64,000 nucleotides of DNA, taken from contig JBIOXV010000005.1 in NCBI GenBank assembly GCA_044869805.1, positions 1 to 64,000 of the forward strand, written 5' to 3'. Below the pieces are notes generated by a model. That model was not told the DNA's origin. It was given only the letters and a program-made list of their open reading frames with translations, and searched no databases. The position numbers were made by a program, and so were the translations under genes. Below, in pieces: positions 25,402 to 33,995 of this stretch (within the stretch, counting starts at the first letter, position 1; the number at the start of each line of letters is the position of its first letter). The DNA is from CAWDVR01 sp044869805. Its GTDB lineage: Bacteria; Acidobacteriota; Thermoanaerobaculia; Multivoradales; SZUA-115.

Positions 25402-25887
25402 TCAATGCTCCGGGGGCTCGCCACCCGGCGGCTTTCCGGCGGCGGCTTGGCCGCCGTCGGTCAGCAGCTCGTGCACGATGGCTCGTATCCGCTCGACCAG
25501 CCGCGGGTCTTCCGCGGGAGGGCCGGCCGGCTCCGTGGCTGAGGGCGGAAGCGGTGGTGGCGCGGACGAGGTGGGCGGGGACGGCGGCGGCATCGGCCCC
25601 CGCGGCTTGACCTCGCTGACGAGCTGCATCAGCTCCTCGAGCTGCGGGTGCTCCCCCCCGCGGCCGGCGAGCGCGGCGGTGAAGAACGCGGCCGGCTCGA
25701 CCTTCAGCACTTCGAGTACGCGCAGCAGATCGTGGAGCTTGAGGTCCACGCGGCGCTGAAAGACGTGGCTCAGGTAGCCGCGGCGGCGGCCGATCCGCTC
25801 GTCGACCTCGGTCTGCGTATGGCCCGCGGCGCGGATCGCTCCCTGCAGCAGCCGGAGGATCCTGGCCAGATGCTCGTGTGCGTTCAT
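25402..25887 (-). CDS. HTH (XRE/Cro-like) transcriptional regulator
   Basis: 161 aa. The N-terminal helix-turn-helix (about residues 10-65) reads LLQGAIRAAGHTQTEVDERIGRR followed by LSHVFQRRVDLKLHDLLRVLEVLKV, a typical XRE arrangement where the second helix of the turn is TQTEVDERIG. A Pro-rich linker (about residues 98-125) leads to a C-terminal helix LVERIRAIVHELL that may dimerise. The ATG at 25887 has GGAGGG seven bases upstream. It is divergent from the tag gene. Targets are unknown. Confidence 0.83.
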   Translation of the reverse strand: MNAHEHLARILRLLQGAIRAAGHTQTEVDERIGRRRGYLSHVFQRRVDLKLHDLLRVLEVLKVEPAAFFTAALAGRGGEHPQLEELMQLVSEVKPRGPMPPPSPPTSSAPPPLPPSATEPAGPPAEDPRLVERIRAIVHELLTDGGQAAAGKPPGGEPPEH

Positions 25888-26027
25888 CGTGCCCTCCGTC
25901 GAGGTGGCCACGAGTTTGCTTGTCTGAAGACACGAAGACTTTATCATTCGCGGTTTTTTTATTGCAATCCCAGGTAGGAATCGGCCGGTCCCCGGGATCG
26001 GATATCGTGCGGCCTCGACCGAACGCC

Positions 26028-26612
26028 ATGCCCGCCGCCAGCCCCATCCGCTGCCCGTGGTCTGGAGACGATCCGCTCTACGTGCGCTACCACGACGAAG
26101 AGTGGGGGGTGCCGGCGCACGACGACCGGCACCTTTTCGAGATGCTGATCCTCGAGGGAGCCCAGGCCGGCCTCTCCTGGCGGACGATCCTCACGCGGCG
26201 CGAGCAGTACCGCCGGGCCTACGAGGGGTTCGACCCAGCGACCGTCGCCGCGTTCGGCCGCCGAAAGGTGAGCTCCCTGCTCGCCGACCCCGGCGTGGTG
26301 CGCAACCGCGCCAAGATCGAGGCCAGCCTCGGCAACGCGCGCGCCTTCCTCGCGGTGCAGGAGGAGCACGGCTCGTTCGATGCCTATCTCTGGGGCTTCG
26401 TCGGCGGGCGGGCGAAGCAGAACCGGTGGCGCTCGATGGCGGAGGTGCCGGCCGAGACCCCCGAGTCAAAGGCGCTGTCGAAGGACCTGCGCCGGCGCGG
26501 CTTCGGGTTCGTGGGGCCCACCATCTGCTACGCCTACATGCAGGCGGTAGGCCTGGTGAACGACCACCTGGTGGACTGCTTCCGCCATCGCGCGGTCCGG
26601 CGAGGGCGCTAG
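26028..26612 (+). CDS. tag: DNA-3-methyladenine glycosylase I
   Basis: Base-excision repair enzyme that removes 3-methyladenine from alkylated DNA. Family signatures: RCPWSGDDPLYVRYHDEEWG (residues 8-27), DRHLFEMLILEGAQAGLSW with the conserved Glu, LTRREQYRRAYEGFDP, and the C-terminal GFVGPTICYAYMQAVGLVNDH with zinc-binding residues (Cys9, His22 and the late His/Cys of NDHLVDCFRH). Length 194 aa is normal. It converges with pdxH; the two stop codons overlap in CTAG. Confidence 0.95.
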   Translation: MPAASPIRCPWSGDDPLYVRYHDEEWGVPAHDDRHLFEMLILEGAQAGLSWRTILTRREQYRRAYEGFDPATVAAFGRRKVSSLLADPGVVRNRAKIEASLGNARAFLAVQEEHGSFDAYLWGFVGGRAKQNRWRSMAEVPAETPESKALSKDLRRRGFGFVGPTICYAYMQAVGLVNDHLVDCFRHRAVRRGR

Positions 26613-27208
26613 GGGAACAGCAGGGTCTTCCGCCAGCCGCCCGTCGCCGTGCGCTCGTAGAGCTCGCGGTGGTGCAGGCGGTCGACGCCGGCGGCCCACA
26701 GCTCGATCGAAGACGGCACGACGCGGAAGCCGGACCAGTGCGGGGGCCGCGGCACGGGCTTGCCCTCGTAGAGCGCGGTGGCGCGCGCCATCTCGGCCAG
26801 CAGCTCCTCGCGGCTCGCCAGCGGCCGGCTCTGCCGCGAGGCCCAGGCGCCGAGCTGGCTTCTCCGCGGCCGGCTCGCGAAGTATTCGTCGGCCTCCGCC
26901 TCGGTGACCGGCTCCACCGTACCCAGGACCGTGGCTTGGGCGTCGAGCGGCCGCCAGAAAAAGGTCAGGCTCACCCGCGGGTTGGTGCGGATCTCCACCG
27001 CCTTGCGGCTGCCGAGGTTGGTGTAGAAGACGAAGCCGCGCTCGTCGAGGTCCTTGAGCAGCACCACGCGCGAGCTCGGCTGCCCGCCTGGGCCGGCGGT
27101 CGCCAGCACCATCGCGTTGGGGTCGGGCATGCCGGTGGCGGTCGCCTCGCCGAGCAGCGCACGCAGCCGCGCAATCGGCTCGCTCTCCCCCGCCGGGCTG
27201 ATTTCCAA
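26609..27208 (-). CDS. pdxH: pyridoxamine 5'-phosphate oxidase
   Basis: FMN-dependent oxidase forming pyridoxal 5'-phosphate from pyridoxine- or pyridoxamine-phosphate. 199 aa with the full family pattern: PNAMVLATAGPGGQPSSR, VVLLKDLDERGFVFYTN (FMN site), NPRVSLTFFW, SRPRRSQLGAWASRQS, and the C-terminal signature of the family, FRVVPSSIELWAAGVDRLHHR. The start is a TTG at 27208 with a perfect AGGAGG six bases upstream; no ATG or GTG would give a complete protein without a long unlikely leader. Confidence 0.95.
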   Translation of the reverse strand: MEISPAGESEPIARLRALLGEATATGMPDPNAMVLATAGPGGQPSSRVVLLKDLDERGFVFYTNLGSRKAVEIRTNPRVSLTFFWRPLDAQATVLGTVEPVTEAEADEYFASRPRRSQLGAWASRQSRPLASREELLAEMARATALYEGKPVPRPPHWSGFRVVPSSIELWAAGVDRLHHRELYERTATGGWRKTLLFP

Positions 27209-27348
27209 GTCGCACCTCCTGCTCGAAGGCCCGGAGTATAGAGCCTCCGCCTTCCAGCCGAGGCGGCGGCGGCGTGGGGGTTGATCTCCGCTCGCCGCTT
27301 CGCTACAGTAGCGTAAACAGGGCGTAAAACGGTGTGGAGGAAAAGGCC

Positions 27349-27870
27349 ATGACGACCCCATCCGAGGCTCAGCCGTCCGAGGTCCATCCCGAGAACGCGT
27401 TCGCGGCGGAGTTCCTCGCCCGCCTGATGATCGAGGACGACCCACCCTCGGCCCTGGCCGCCGAGCTGGCGGGCCCGTGGGTCGTGCGCCGCCTGCCGGG
27501 CGGCGGCTTCGGCCTCTTCCGCTACTGGGAGAACCCGCGTTCCGGCGACCGCCCGCACGCCCGCTTCAGCGAGCGCGCCCCGGCCTTGATCGCCGCCGCC
27601 GTGCTGCCGACCCTGGCGGGCGACGGTCCCTGGCGCATCGCCAGCGAGCCCGACGCCAGCGGCGGCTTCGCCCTCTTCTCCGGCACCGAGGTCTGCGGCC
27701 GGCTCGAAGTCTTCGATGACGCTTTCATCTCGGCAATGAACGTCGCCTACGAGCTGCTCACGCGGCCGGATGCGCTGGCGTTGCTGCTGGCCGCTGCGGG
27801 GCCCACGGCGCTCGAGCTGGCGGGCCGCCGCCTGCACGCCGCCGTCGAGGAGGGCAAGCGGCTGGGCTAG
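27349..27870 (+). CDS. unknown cytoplasmic protein, 173 aa
   Basis: Not recognised. Soluble, acidic, with a central beta-rich stretch (WVVRRLPGGGFGLFRYWE; WRIASEPDASGGFALFSG; GRLEVFDDAFISAMNVAYELL) and a C-terminal helical half. The pattern of two 'GGFGLF/GGFALF' strands suggests a small repeated beta motif. GGAGG lies nine bases before the ATG at 27349; a GTG at 27334 is an alternative start. Its stop overlaps that of the convergent TauE/SafE gene in CTAG. No functional clue comes from neighbours. Confidence 0.65.
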   Translation: MTTPSEAQPSEVHPENAFAAEFLARLMIEDDPPSALAAELAGPWVVRRLPGGGFGLFRYWENPRSGDRPHARFSERAPALIAAAVLPTLAGDGPWRIASEPDASGGFALFSGTEVCGRLEVFDDAFISAMNVAYELLTRPDALALLLAAAGPTALELAGRRLHAAVEEGKRLG

Positions 27871-28682
27871 TCGAGGAAGAGTTTGATCGCCACCACCACT
27901 ACCGCCACGGTGACGAAGGCCTTGACCCAGCGGTGGCCTTTGAGCACGGTCAGGCGCACCCCGGCGAGGCCGCCCAAGACCGTGCCCACGCCGAGCCACA
28001 GGCCGAGGAGCCAATCCACCTTGCCCTGCGCGGCAAAGGGCACCAGGGACACGGCGGTAGAGACCAGGATCGCCAGCACCTTGATCGCGTTGCCGCGCAC
28101 CAGGTCGAGGCCCGCCCAGGAGGTGACGGCGAGGATCAGAAACCCCACGCCTGCCTGGATGAAGCCGCCGTAGACGCCGGTGGCGAAGAAGCCCAGGGCG
28201 AGCACCAGGCGCCGGCGAGCCGCGAAGCGCCCTTCGGCATCGCCGCCCGCCGGACCCGCGCCCACCGAGCCCACGCCCACCGAGCCCACGCCCACAGAGC
28301 CCACGCTACGGGCCGGCCTGTCCCTCGCCAGGAGCGTCCATAGGGTGATCACCGCCATCAGCACGGCGAGGATCTTCTTGAACGCCTCGTCGGGAACGCC
28401 CAGCGCCACCCAGGCACCGGTCAGCGCGCCCAGGCTCGCCGGCAGCGTGGCGGCGAGCCCCAGCTTCCAGTCGAGGGCGCGGTGGCGGTCGAAGCCCCAC
28501 ACCGCCGCCGCGTTCTGCATCACGATCGCCACCCGGTTGGTGCCGTTGGCGACCACCGAGGGGAGCCCGAGGAAGATCAGCAGCGGCAGGGTGAGGAAGG
28601 AGCCGCCGCCGGCGATCACGTTCACCAGCCCGCAGGCGAACCCGGCGGCGAGCAGGCCGAGCGAGAGGGCGAGATCGGGCAT
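27867..28682 (-). CDS. TauE/SafE (TSUP) family membrane exporter
   Basis: 271 aa with eight predicted transmembrane helices in two halves. Each half begins with the family motif: GFACGLVNVIAGGGSFLTLP (residues 14-33) and FFATGVYGGFIQAGVGFLIL (about 167-186). TSUP proteins move sulfite, sulfonates or other organosulfur anions; the substrate here is not determinable. The cytoplasmic loop between the halves carries a SVGVG repeat produced by a 15-bp tandem DNA repeat. Convergent with the preceding gene. Confidence 0.9.
   Translation of the reverse strand: MPDLALSLGLLAAGFACGLVNVIAGGGSFLTLPLLIFLGLPSVVANGTNRVAIVMQNAAAVWGFDRHRALDWKLGLAATLPASLGALTGAWVALGVPDEAFKKILAVLMAVITLWTLLARDRPARSVGSVGVGSVGVGSVGAGPAGGDAEGRFAARRRLVLALGFFATGVYGGFIQAGVGFLILAVTSWAGLDLVRGNAIKVLAILVSTAVSLVPFAAQGKVDWLLGLWLGVGTVLGGLAGVRLTVLKGHRWVKAFVTVAVVVVAIKLFLD
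28261..28305. repeat. three tandem 15-bp repeats within the TauE/SafE gene
   Basis: Unit CCCACCGAGCCCACG occurs at 28261-28275, 28276-28290 and, with one change, 28291-28305. It encodes the pentapeptide SVGVG in the inter-domain loop, where copy-number changes would be tolerated in frame. Confidence 0.85.
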
Positions 28683-28741
28683 CGAGAGGGTGGGAACGCC
28701 GATCTGATTCTAGAACGGCCTCACCCATAGAATGCGGCACC

Positions 28742-29524
28742 ATGGCCGAGGCGGGCAGCCCAGCGCATCGTGTCGCCCTGGTCACGGGTGCGGCGGCGGG
28801 GATCGGTCGCGCCACGGTGCTGCGCTTCGCGCGCGCCGGTTGGAAGGTCGCCTGCTGGGACGTGGCCGCCGAGCCGGCCGAGCTCGGAGCGGAGATCGCC
28901 GCTGCCAGCGGCGAGAGCGCCTGGCACATGGTCGACGTCAGCGACGCCGTCGCGGTCGAGGCCGCGACGGCCGAGATCCAGGCCCGCTGGGGCCGCCTCG
29001 ACGCCGTGATCGCCAACGCCGGCATCGTGCGCGACGCCCAGCTCGTCAAGTGGCGGGGTGGCGCGGCCGTGGCCCGTCTGGCGGAAGCGGACTTCGACGC
29101 CGTATCCGCAGTCAACCTGAAGGGGGTGTTCTTGACCGTGCGCGCCGCGGTGCCGCTGCTGATCGCCAGCGGCGGCGGCTCGATCGCCGTCGCTTCTTCG
29201 GTGGTCGCCCACTCGGGCAACTTCGGCCAGACCAACTACGCGGCGGCCAAGGCCGGCGTCATCGCCATGGCCCGCACCTGGTCGCGCGAGCTGGGCCGCT
29301 ATCGGATCCGCGTCAACGCCGTGGCGCCGGGCTTCATCGAGACGGCGATGGTGCGCTCCATGCCCGAGCCGATCGTCGCCCGCGTCGTCGACCACACGCC
29401 TCTCGGCCGGCTCGGCCGGCCGGAGGAGGTGGCCGAGGCTTACTTCTGGCTGGCCTCCGACGCCGCCAGCTTCGTCACCGGCGCGGTGCTGAATGTGGAC
29501 GGCGGGCTAATCGTAGGTAGCTAG
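28742..29524 (+). CDS. FabG-like short-chain dehydrogenase/reductase
   Basis: 260 aa NAD(P)-dependent reductase of the 3-oxoacyl-ACP reductase type. Cofactor motif TGAAAGIG (about residues 16-23), ANAG (about 97-100), catalytic Ser in SSVVAHSG and intact YAAAK (about 171-175); C-terminal NVDGGLIVG. Unlike the SDR at 24.4 kb, the catalytic tetrad is complete. TAGAAT lies eight bases before the ATG and there is no ribosome site, so the transcript may be leaderless. No fatty-acid gene is nearby, so the substrate is open. Confidence 0.92.
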   Translation: MAEAGSPAHRVALVTGAAAGIGRATVLRFARAGWKVACWDVAAEPAELGAEIAAASGESAWHMVDVSDAVAVEAATAEIQARWGRLDAVIANAGIVRDAQLVKWRGGAAVARLAEADFDAVSAVNLKGVFLTVRAAVPLLIASGGGSIAVASSVVAHSGNFGQTNYAAAKAGVIAMARTWSRELGRYRIRVNAVAPGFIETAMVRSMPEPIVARVVDHTPLGRLGRPEEVAEAYFWLASDAASFVTGAVLNVDGGLIVGS

Positions 29525-29557
29525 CCGGTGAAACCGTCGCGAGCTCAGTCGCGCCGA

Positions 29558-30742
29558 TCACAGCTCCCTGAGCGCCGTCGCCACCGGCAAGTTCGCCGCC
29601 CGGATCGCCGGGAACAGCCCGCCCACCAGCCCGATCGCCAACGCGTAGAAGATGCCCTGGGTCAGCAGCGCCGGCGTCACCGCGAAGGAGAACGCCACCT
29701 GGCTGAAGCTGTTCCAGTTGAGCGTCGAGGTCTGGAAGCCGTTGAACGCCAGGTAAGCGAGGCCGCCGCCGACCAGGCCGCCCGCGAGGCCCAGCAGCAT
29801 GGCCTCGAGCAGCACCGAGATCACCACCGGGCCGCGCGAGAAGCCGAGCGCCCGCAGGGTGGCGATCTCGCGGGTGCGAGAGGCCACCGCCGTGTACATG
29901 GTGAGCACAGCCCCGAACACCGCGCCGATGCCCATGATGAAGGCGATGCCGCTCCCCAGCCGCTTGATCAGGCTGGTGAGCACCCGCGACTGCTCGGCGT
30001 AGAAGTCGGTCTCGCGCTCGACGGTGACGTTCAGGCGCGGGTCGGTGGTCAGGGCGTCCTTGAAGCGGTCGAAGGCCTCCGCCGACTCGAGCTTGGCGAA
30101 CACCGACTGGTAGCTGTTGCCGCGGCGATAGGCCGGCTGCAGCACCTTGGCGTCGCACCACAGCTCGGACTCGGAGAGCGCGCCCCCGGCGGTGAAGATG
30201 CCGACCACCGTCCACTGGTTCTCGCCCCAGCGGTGCACCGAGCCCACCGTGAGGCCCTCGAACTGGGCGGCGGCGGCCTGACCGGCGATGACCTCCTGCT
30301 TTCCCGGCTCGAAGTTGCGGCCGGAGACGATCTTCACCTCCTCGCGCACCCCGAAGGCCTCCGGGCCCACGCCGCGCAGCGGTACGTTGGCATCCGTGCC
30401 GCTGGTCCGCTTGGGGAGGCCGATGACCACGTACAGCTCGGGCGAGGCGAGGTTGCCGCCGTCTCCACTGAGCACTCCCGGCGCCTCGGTGATCAGGCGG
30501 GCCTGGTCACCACCGAAGCCGCTGGTCATCTCCGAGGTGGCGCCCGAGCGCAGCACCACGGCGGTGTCCGGCGAGCCGGCTCCGGTCATGGCGCGCTTGA
30601 AGCCCTCGCCGATCGACAGCACGGCGAGGAAGATCGCCACCACCCCGGCGATGCCCGCCATCGCCACCAGCGAGGAGCCGAGGCGCTGCGGGATGTTCTT
30701 CAGATTGAGCCAGGTGACGGTTGCGACCTGCGACAGCCACAT
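29558..30742 (-). CDS. ABC transporter permease, MacB/FtsX type (second of two)
   Basis: 394 aa. An N-terminal helix (about residues 22-45), a large periplasmic MacB-core domain (about 50-270), and three C-terminal helices of the FtsX domain (about 280-385) with the motif ASRTREIATLRALGFSR that contacts the ATPase. It ends an operon of adaptor, ATPase, permease and permease. Such systems export peptides, lipids or antibiotics using energy from the cytoplasm. Confidence 0.93.
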   Translation of the reverse strand: MWLSQVATVTWLNLKNIPQRLGSSLVAMAGIAGVVAIFLAVLSIGEGFKRAMTGAGSPDTAVVLRSGATSEMTSGFGGDQARLITEAPGVLSGDGGNLASPELYVVIGLPKRTSGTDANVPLRGVGPEAFGVREEVKIVSGRNFEPGKQEVIAGQAAAAQFEGLTVGSVHRWGENQWTVVGIFTAGGALSESELWCDAKVLQPAYRRGNSYQSVFAKLESAEAFDRFKDALTTDPRLNVTVERETDFYAEQSRVLTSLIKRLGSGIAFIMGIGAVFGAVLTMYTAVASRTREIATLRALGFSRGPVVISVLLEAMLLGLAGGLVGGGLAYLAFNGFQTSTLNWNSFSQVAFSFAVTPALLTQGIFYALAIGLVGGLFPAIRAANLPVATALREL

Positions 30743-30746
30743 GGTT

Positions 30747-31910
30747 TCAGGCCCTCCTCAGAGCGGTGGCGATCGGCAGCCGCATCGCCTGCCAGGCGGG
30801 CAGCAGGCCCGCGGCCAGCCCGACGAGGACGATGAGGCCGGCGCCGGAGACGAAGGCGCTCGCCGGCAGATAGAAGATCGGCAGGAAGGCGGAGAGCACC
30901 TGGGCGAAGCCCTGCACCACGACCCAGGACAGCAGCAGGCCGATGCCGCCGCCCACCGCGGCGATGGCCAGCGACTCCGCCAGCACCAGGCCGAGGACGC
31001 CGCGATCGGTGAAGCCCACGGTCTTGAGCACCGCGAGCTCACTGATTCGCTCGCGCACCGCCTGCGCCATGGTGTTGCCGACCACCAGCAGCAGGATGAA
31101 GAGCACCGCGCCGACGATCGCCTGCACGATGGCCCCCACGTTGCCCACCTGGTTGGCGAAGCCCTGCGCGAAGGCCTTCTCCGTCGTGGTCTCGGTTTCG
31201 GCCGGCGAGTTGGCGAACTGTGTGTCGATCGCCTCGGCGATCTGCGGCGCCTTCTCCGGGTCGGCGACCCGCACCGTGTACCAGCCCACGGTGTCCCGGT
31301 TGCCGGAAAAGGTGCGCCGGTTCTCGTTGAAGTAGTCGTAGTGGAAGAGGAACTGGGTAGTGTCGGTCCCCTTCTCGGCGCCGTCGTAGATGCCGACGAT
31401 GTTGAACTCCCAGCTCTGCGAGCCGTCCTGCCGCGGCCAGGGGGAGATCAGCGGCACGCGCTGGCCGATCTGGAACCCGTACTGGTTGGCGATCGCACGG
31501 CCGACGATCGCGCCCGTGCGGTCGGCGAGCCAGGCCCGCTTCTGGTCCTCGGGCAGCTGGAGCTCCGGGAACATGCGCAGGTAGCTCTCCGGGTCGACGG
31601 GGAACTGGGCGAAGAAGTTGCTCTTCTCCTGGTAGTAGGCGCCGAACCAGGTAGCGTGCGCCACGTCGGTGACGCCGGGCACGGCGCGGATCTTGGCCTC
31701 GTAGGCGTAGGGCAGCGGCTGGATAAGCGTCACCTTGTTGATCGTCACCAGCCGATCGACGCCGGTCAGGTCGACGCCCATGCTGAAGGCGAGCTTGACC
31801 GCCGCCAGCAGGCCGTAGAGCACGAAGGCGGCGCTGATCGCCGCCAGGGTGAAGAAGGTGCGTGCCTTCCGGCGCCAGAGGTTCTTCCAGATCAGGTGGA
31901 AGTACTTCAT
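30747..31910 (-). CDS. ABC transporter permease, MacB/FtsX type (first of two)
   Basis: 387 aa with the same topology as its neighbour: helix at about residues 15-40, periplasmic MacB-core, and a C-terminal FtsX domain with RERISELAVLKTVGFTDRGV, the ATPase-contact helix. It overlaps the ATPase gene by four bases (ATGA) and lies four bases before the second permease, so the two permeases are probably made in equal amounts and form a heterodimer. Confidence 0.93.
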   Translation of the reverse strand: MKYFHLIWKNLWRRKARTFFTLAAISAAFVLYGLLAAVKLAFSMGVDLTGVDRLVTINKVTLIQPLPYAYEAKIRAVPGVTDVAHATWFGAYYQEKSNFFAQFPVDPESYLRMFPELQLPEDQKRAWLADRTGAIVGRAIANQYGFQIGQRVPLISPWPRQDGSQSWEFNIVGIYDGAEKGTDTTQFLFHYDYFNENRRTFSGNRDTVGWYTVRVADPEKAPQIAEAIDTQFANSPAETETTTEKAFAQGFANQVGNVGAIVQAIVGAVLFILLLVVGNTMAQAVRERISELAVLKTVGFTDRGVLGLVLAESLAIAAVGGGIGLLLSWVVVQGFAQVLSAFLPIFYLPASAFVSGAGLIVLVGLAAGLLPAWQAMRLPIATALRRA

Positions 31911-32596
31911 GCCGCGGCCTCCAGGGAGAGGACTCCCTTGTCGAAGTGCAGCGTGCGCGAGGCGCGCTGCGCGGCGTGCGGGTCGTGAGTGACCATGATG
32001 ATCGTCTTGCCGTGCTCGCGGTTCAAGGCGGTCAACAGCTCGAGCACCTCGTCGCCGCTCTTGCGGTCGAGGTCGCCGGTCGGCTCGTCGCAGAGCAGCA
32101 GCGTCGGGTCGGTGACGATGGCGCGCGCGATGCCCACTCGCTGCTCCTGGCCGCCGGAGAGCTGGCGCGGGTAGTGGCGCATGCGGTCGGCGAGGCCCAC
32201 CAGGGTGAGCGCCGTTTCCACCTGGCGCCGGCGCTTGTCGCGCGACAGCTTGGTCAGCAGCAGCGGCAGCTCGACGTTGCGCTCGGCGGTCAGCACCGGC
32301 AGCAGGTTGTACATCTGGAACACGAAGCCCACGTGGCGAGCGCGCCAGGCCGCGAGCTGGTTCTCCGAGAGCTGGTCGATGCGCTGGCCGTCGACCTCGA
32401 TCGCGCCGCGGGTCGGCCGGTCGAGGCCGCCGATGAGGTTCAGGAGCGTGGTCTTGCCCGAGCCGGAGGGACCCATCAAGGCGAGGAACTCGCCGCGGGC
32501 GATCTCCAGGTCCAGGCCCGAGAGGACGTTGATGATCTCGCTGCCGCGGCGGAACGTCTTGTGGGCTTCGCGCACGCGAACCAGGGTTTCAGCCAT
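31907..32596 (-). CDS. ABC transporter ATP-binding protein, MacB/LolD type
   Basis: 229 aa nucleotide-binding subunit. Walker A GPSGSGKTT, Q-loop VFQMYNLLP, signature LSGGQEQRVGIARAI, Walker B LLLCDEPTGDLD and H-loop VTHD are all complete. The ATG at 32596 (AGGAGA eight bases upstream) is preferred over a GTG five codons earlier. It is the second gene of the export operon. Confidence 0.96.
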   Translation of the reverse strand: MAETLVRVREAHKTFRRGSEIINVLSGLDLEIARGEFLALMGPSGSGKTTLLNLIGGLDRPTRGAIEVDGQRIDQLSENQLAAWRARHVGFVFQMYNLLPVLTAERNVELPLLLTKLSRDKRRRQVETALTLVGLADRMRHYPRQLSGGQEQRVGIARAIVTDPTLLLCDEPTGDLDRKSGDEVLELLTALNREHGKTIIMVTHDPHAAQRASRTLHFDKGVLSLEAAA

Positions 32597-32607
32597 GAAA
32601 GGTCTCC

Positions 32608-33834
32608 TCACTCGATCGTCTTGACCCGTGCGCCATCCTCGAGGTCCGGCGGCGGCAGCACCACCACCTGCTCGCCGCCCGAGAGGCCGGCGGTGACCTC
32701 GATCTGATCGCCCTCGGCGGCGCCGACCGTCACCGCGCGGCGTTCCACGCGCTCGCCCTCGACCACGAAGACCACGCGCGAGCCGCCGCCCTCGCGCACC
32801 GCGGCCTGCGGTACCAGCAGGCGCCTGGCAGGCTGCGCCGCGGCCTCGCTCTCGTCGCCGAAGAACTTCACTTTGACTCCCATGTCCGGCAGGATGCGCG
32901 GGTCCAGGGCGTCGAAGGCGATGCGCACCTTCACCGTCGCCTTGTCGCGCGAGGCGGTGGGGATGATGGTGATGACGTGCGCCGGGATGGTCCAGTCGGG
33001 GTAGGAGTCGAGCACCGCCTCGACCCGCTGGCCGCTGCGCACGCGGTTGATGTAGGACTCGCGGACGTCCACCTCGATCTCGAGCGACGACATGTCGACC
33101 AGCGTGCAGATGCCGGTGCGGGTGAAGCCGCCGCCGGCCGACACTGGCGAGATCATCTCGCCCGGCTGGGCGTCCTTGGAGATCGCGACGCCGGCGAAGG
33201 GCGCGCGGATGGTGGCGTCGTTCAACTGCTCGCGGGTGAGGGCGAGAGCCCGTTCGGCGACCTCGGCGTCGTCGCGGGTGCGCGCGATCTGCGCCTCGAA
33301 GGAGTCGACCGTCGCCTGGTCGGCGTCTAGCTGGGCCTGGGGCGCCACCTGCGCCCCCACCAGCTCGCGGGTGCGCGAGAGGGCCAGCCCGGCCTCGGCC
33401 AGCCGCACCTCGAGCTCCTTCAAGGAGCTGCGCGCCGCGGTGAGGCGGGCGCCGTCGAGATCGAGCTGGCGGCGCAGCAGGGCGTCGTCGAGGCGGGCCA
33501 GCACCTGGCCCTCGGCGACTCGCATGCCCTCCTCCACCAGCACCTCGACCACCTTGCCGGTCACCTTCGAGGACACCGTGGCCTGGCGGCGGGCGGTGAC
33601 GTAGCCGGAGCCGTCGAGCACCGAGCCTCCGCTGCCGCCGGTCTCGGCCACCTGCACCACGGCCGTCCGCACTCTGGGCGCCGCGGCGCCACGCCAGAGA
33701 AAGAAGCCGACGGCGCCGAGCGCGGCGAGGGCGATGGCGGCGAGCGCAAGGTTGCGCCCGCGCCCGCCGCCGGGCTCGGCGCGGGCGCTGGAATCGATCT
33801 TGAGATCGCTCAGTGAAACGGGCCGTTCAGCCAT
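32608..33834 (-). CDS. periplasmic adaptor (HlyD/MacA type membrane-fusion protein)
   Basis: 408 aa. One N-terminal transmembrane helix (about residues 29-48), then a lipoyl half-motif (GSGYVTARRQATVSSKVTGKV), an alpha-helical hairpin (about 110-195, LTAARSSLKELEVRL...), the second lipoyl half (IRAPFAGVAISKDAQPGEMI) and beta-barrel plus membrane-proximal domains. It bridges the MacB-type permeases to an outer-membrane channel, which is not encoded here. The ATG at 33834 is the best of several in-frame starts, though its ribosome site is weak. Confidence 0.92.
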   Translation of the reverse strand: MAERPVSLSDLKIDSSARAEPGGGRGRNLALAAIALAALGAVGFFLWRGAAAPRVRTAVVQVAETGGSGGSVLDGSGYVTARRQATVSSKVTGKVVEVLVEEGMRVAEGQVLARLDDALLRRQLDLDGARLTAARSSLKELEVRLAEAGLALSRTRELVGAQVAPQAQLDADQATVDSFEAQIARTRDDAEVAERALALTREQLNDATIRAPFAGVAISKDAQPGEMISPVSAGGGFTRTGICTLVDMSSLEIEVDVRESYINRVRSGQRVEAVLDSYPDWTIPAHVITIIPTASRDKATVKVRIAFDALDPRILPDMGVKVKFFGDESEAAAQPARRLLVPQAAVREGGGSRVVFVVEGERVERRAVTVGAAEGDQIEVTAGLSGGEQVVVLPPPDLEDGARVKTIE

Positions 33835-33995
33835 GCGAGCGCCGAAGGATAGCATCCCGAGGCGAAAATGAGGCGACAGGGCACAGCCCGCCGCCATCGT
33901 GGCTCGAGGCGGCGTGGCTACGCTGGTTCACGGAGAGCAGTACGCACGGCCGGCACCCAAGTTCTGGCCGGAGGAGAGCTCCGGCCGCAGCGCCC

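Noticed and set aside
28261..28305. CRISPR-like array
   Set aside because: The repeats are 15-bp direct tandem units without spacers and lie inside a coding region.
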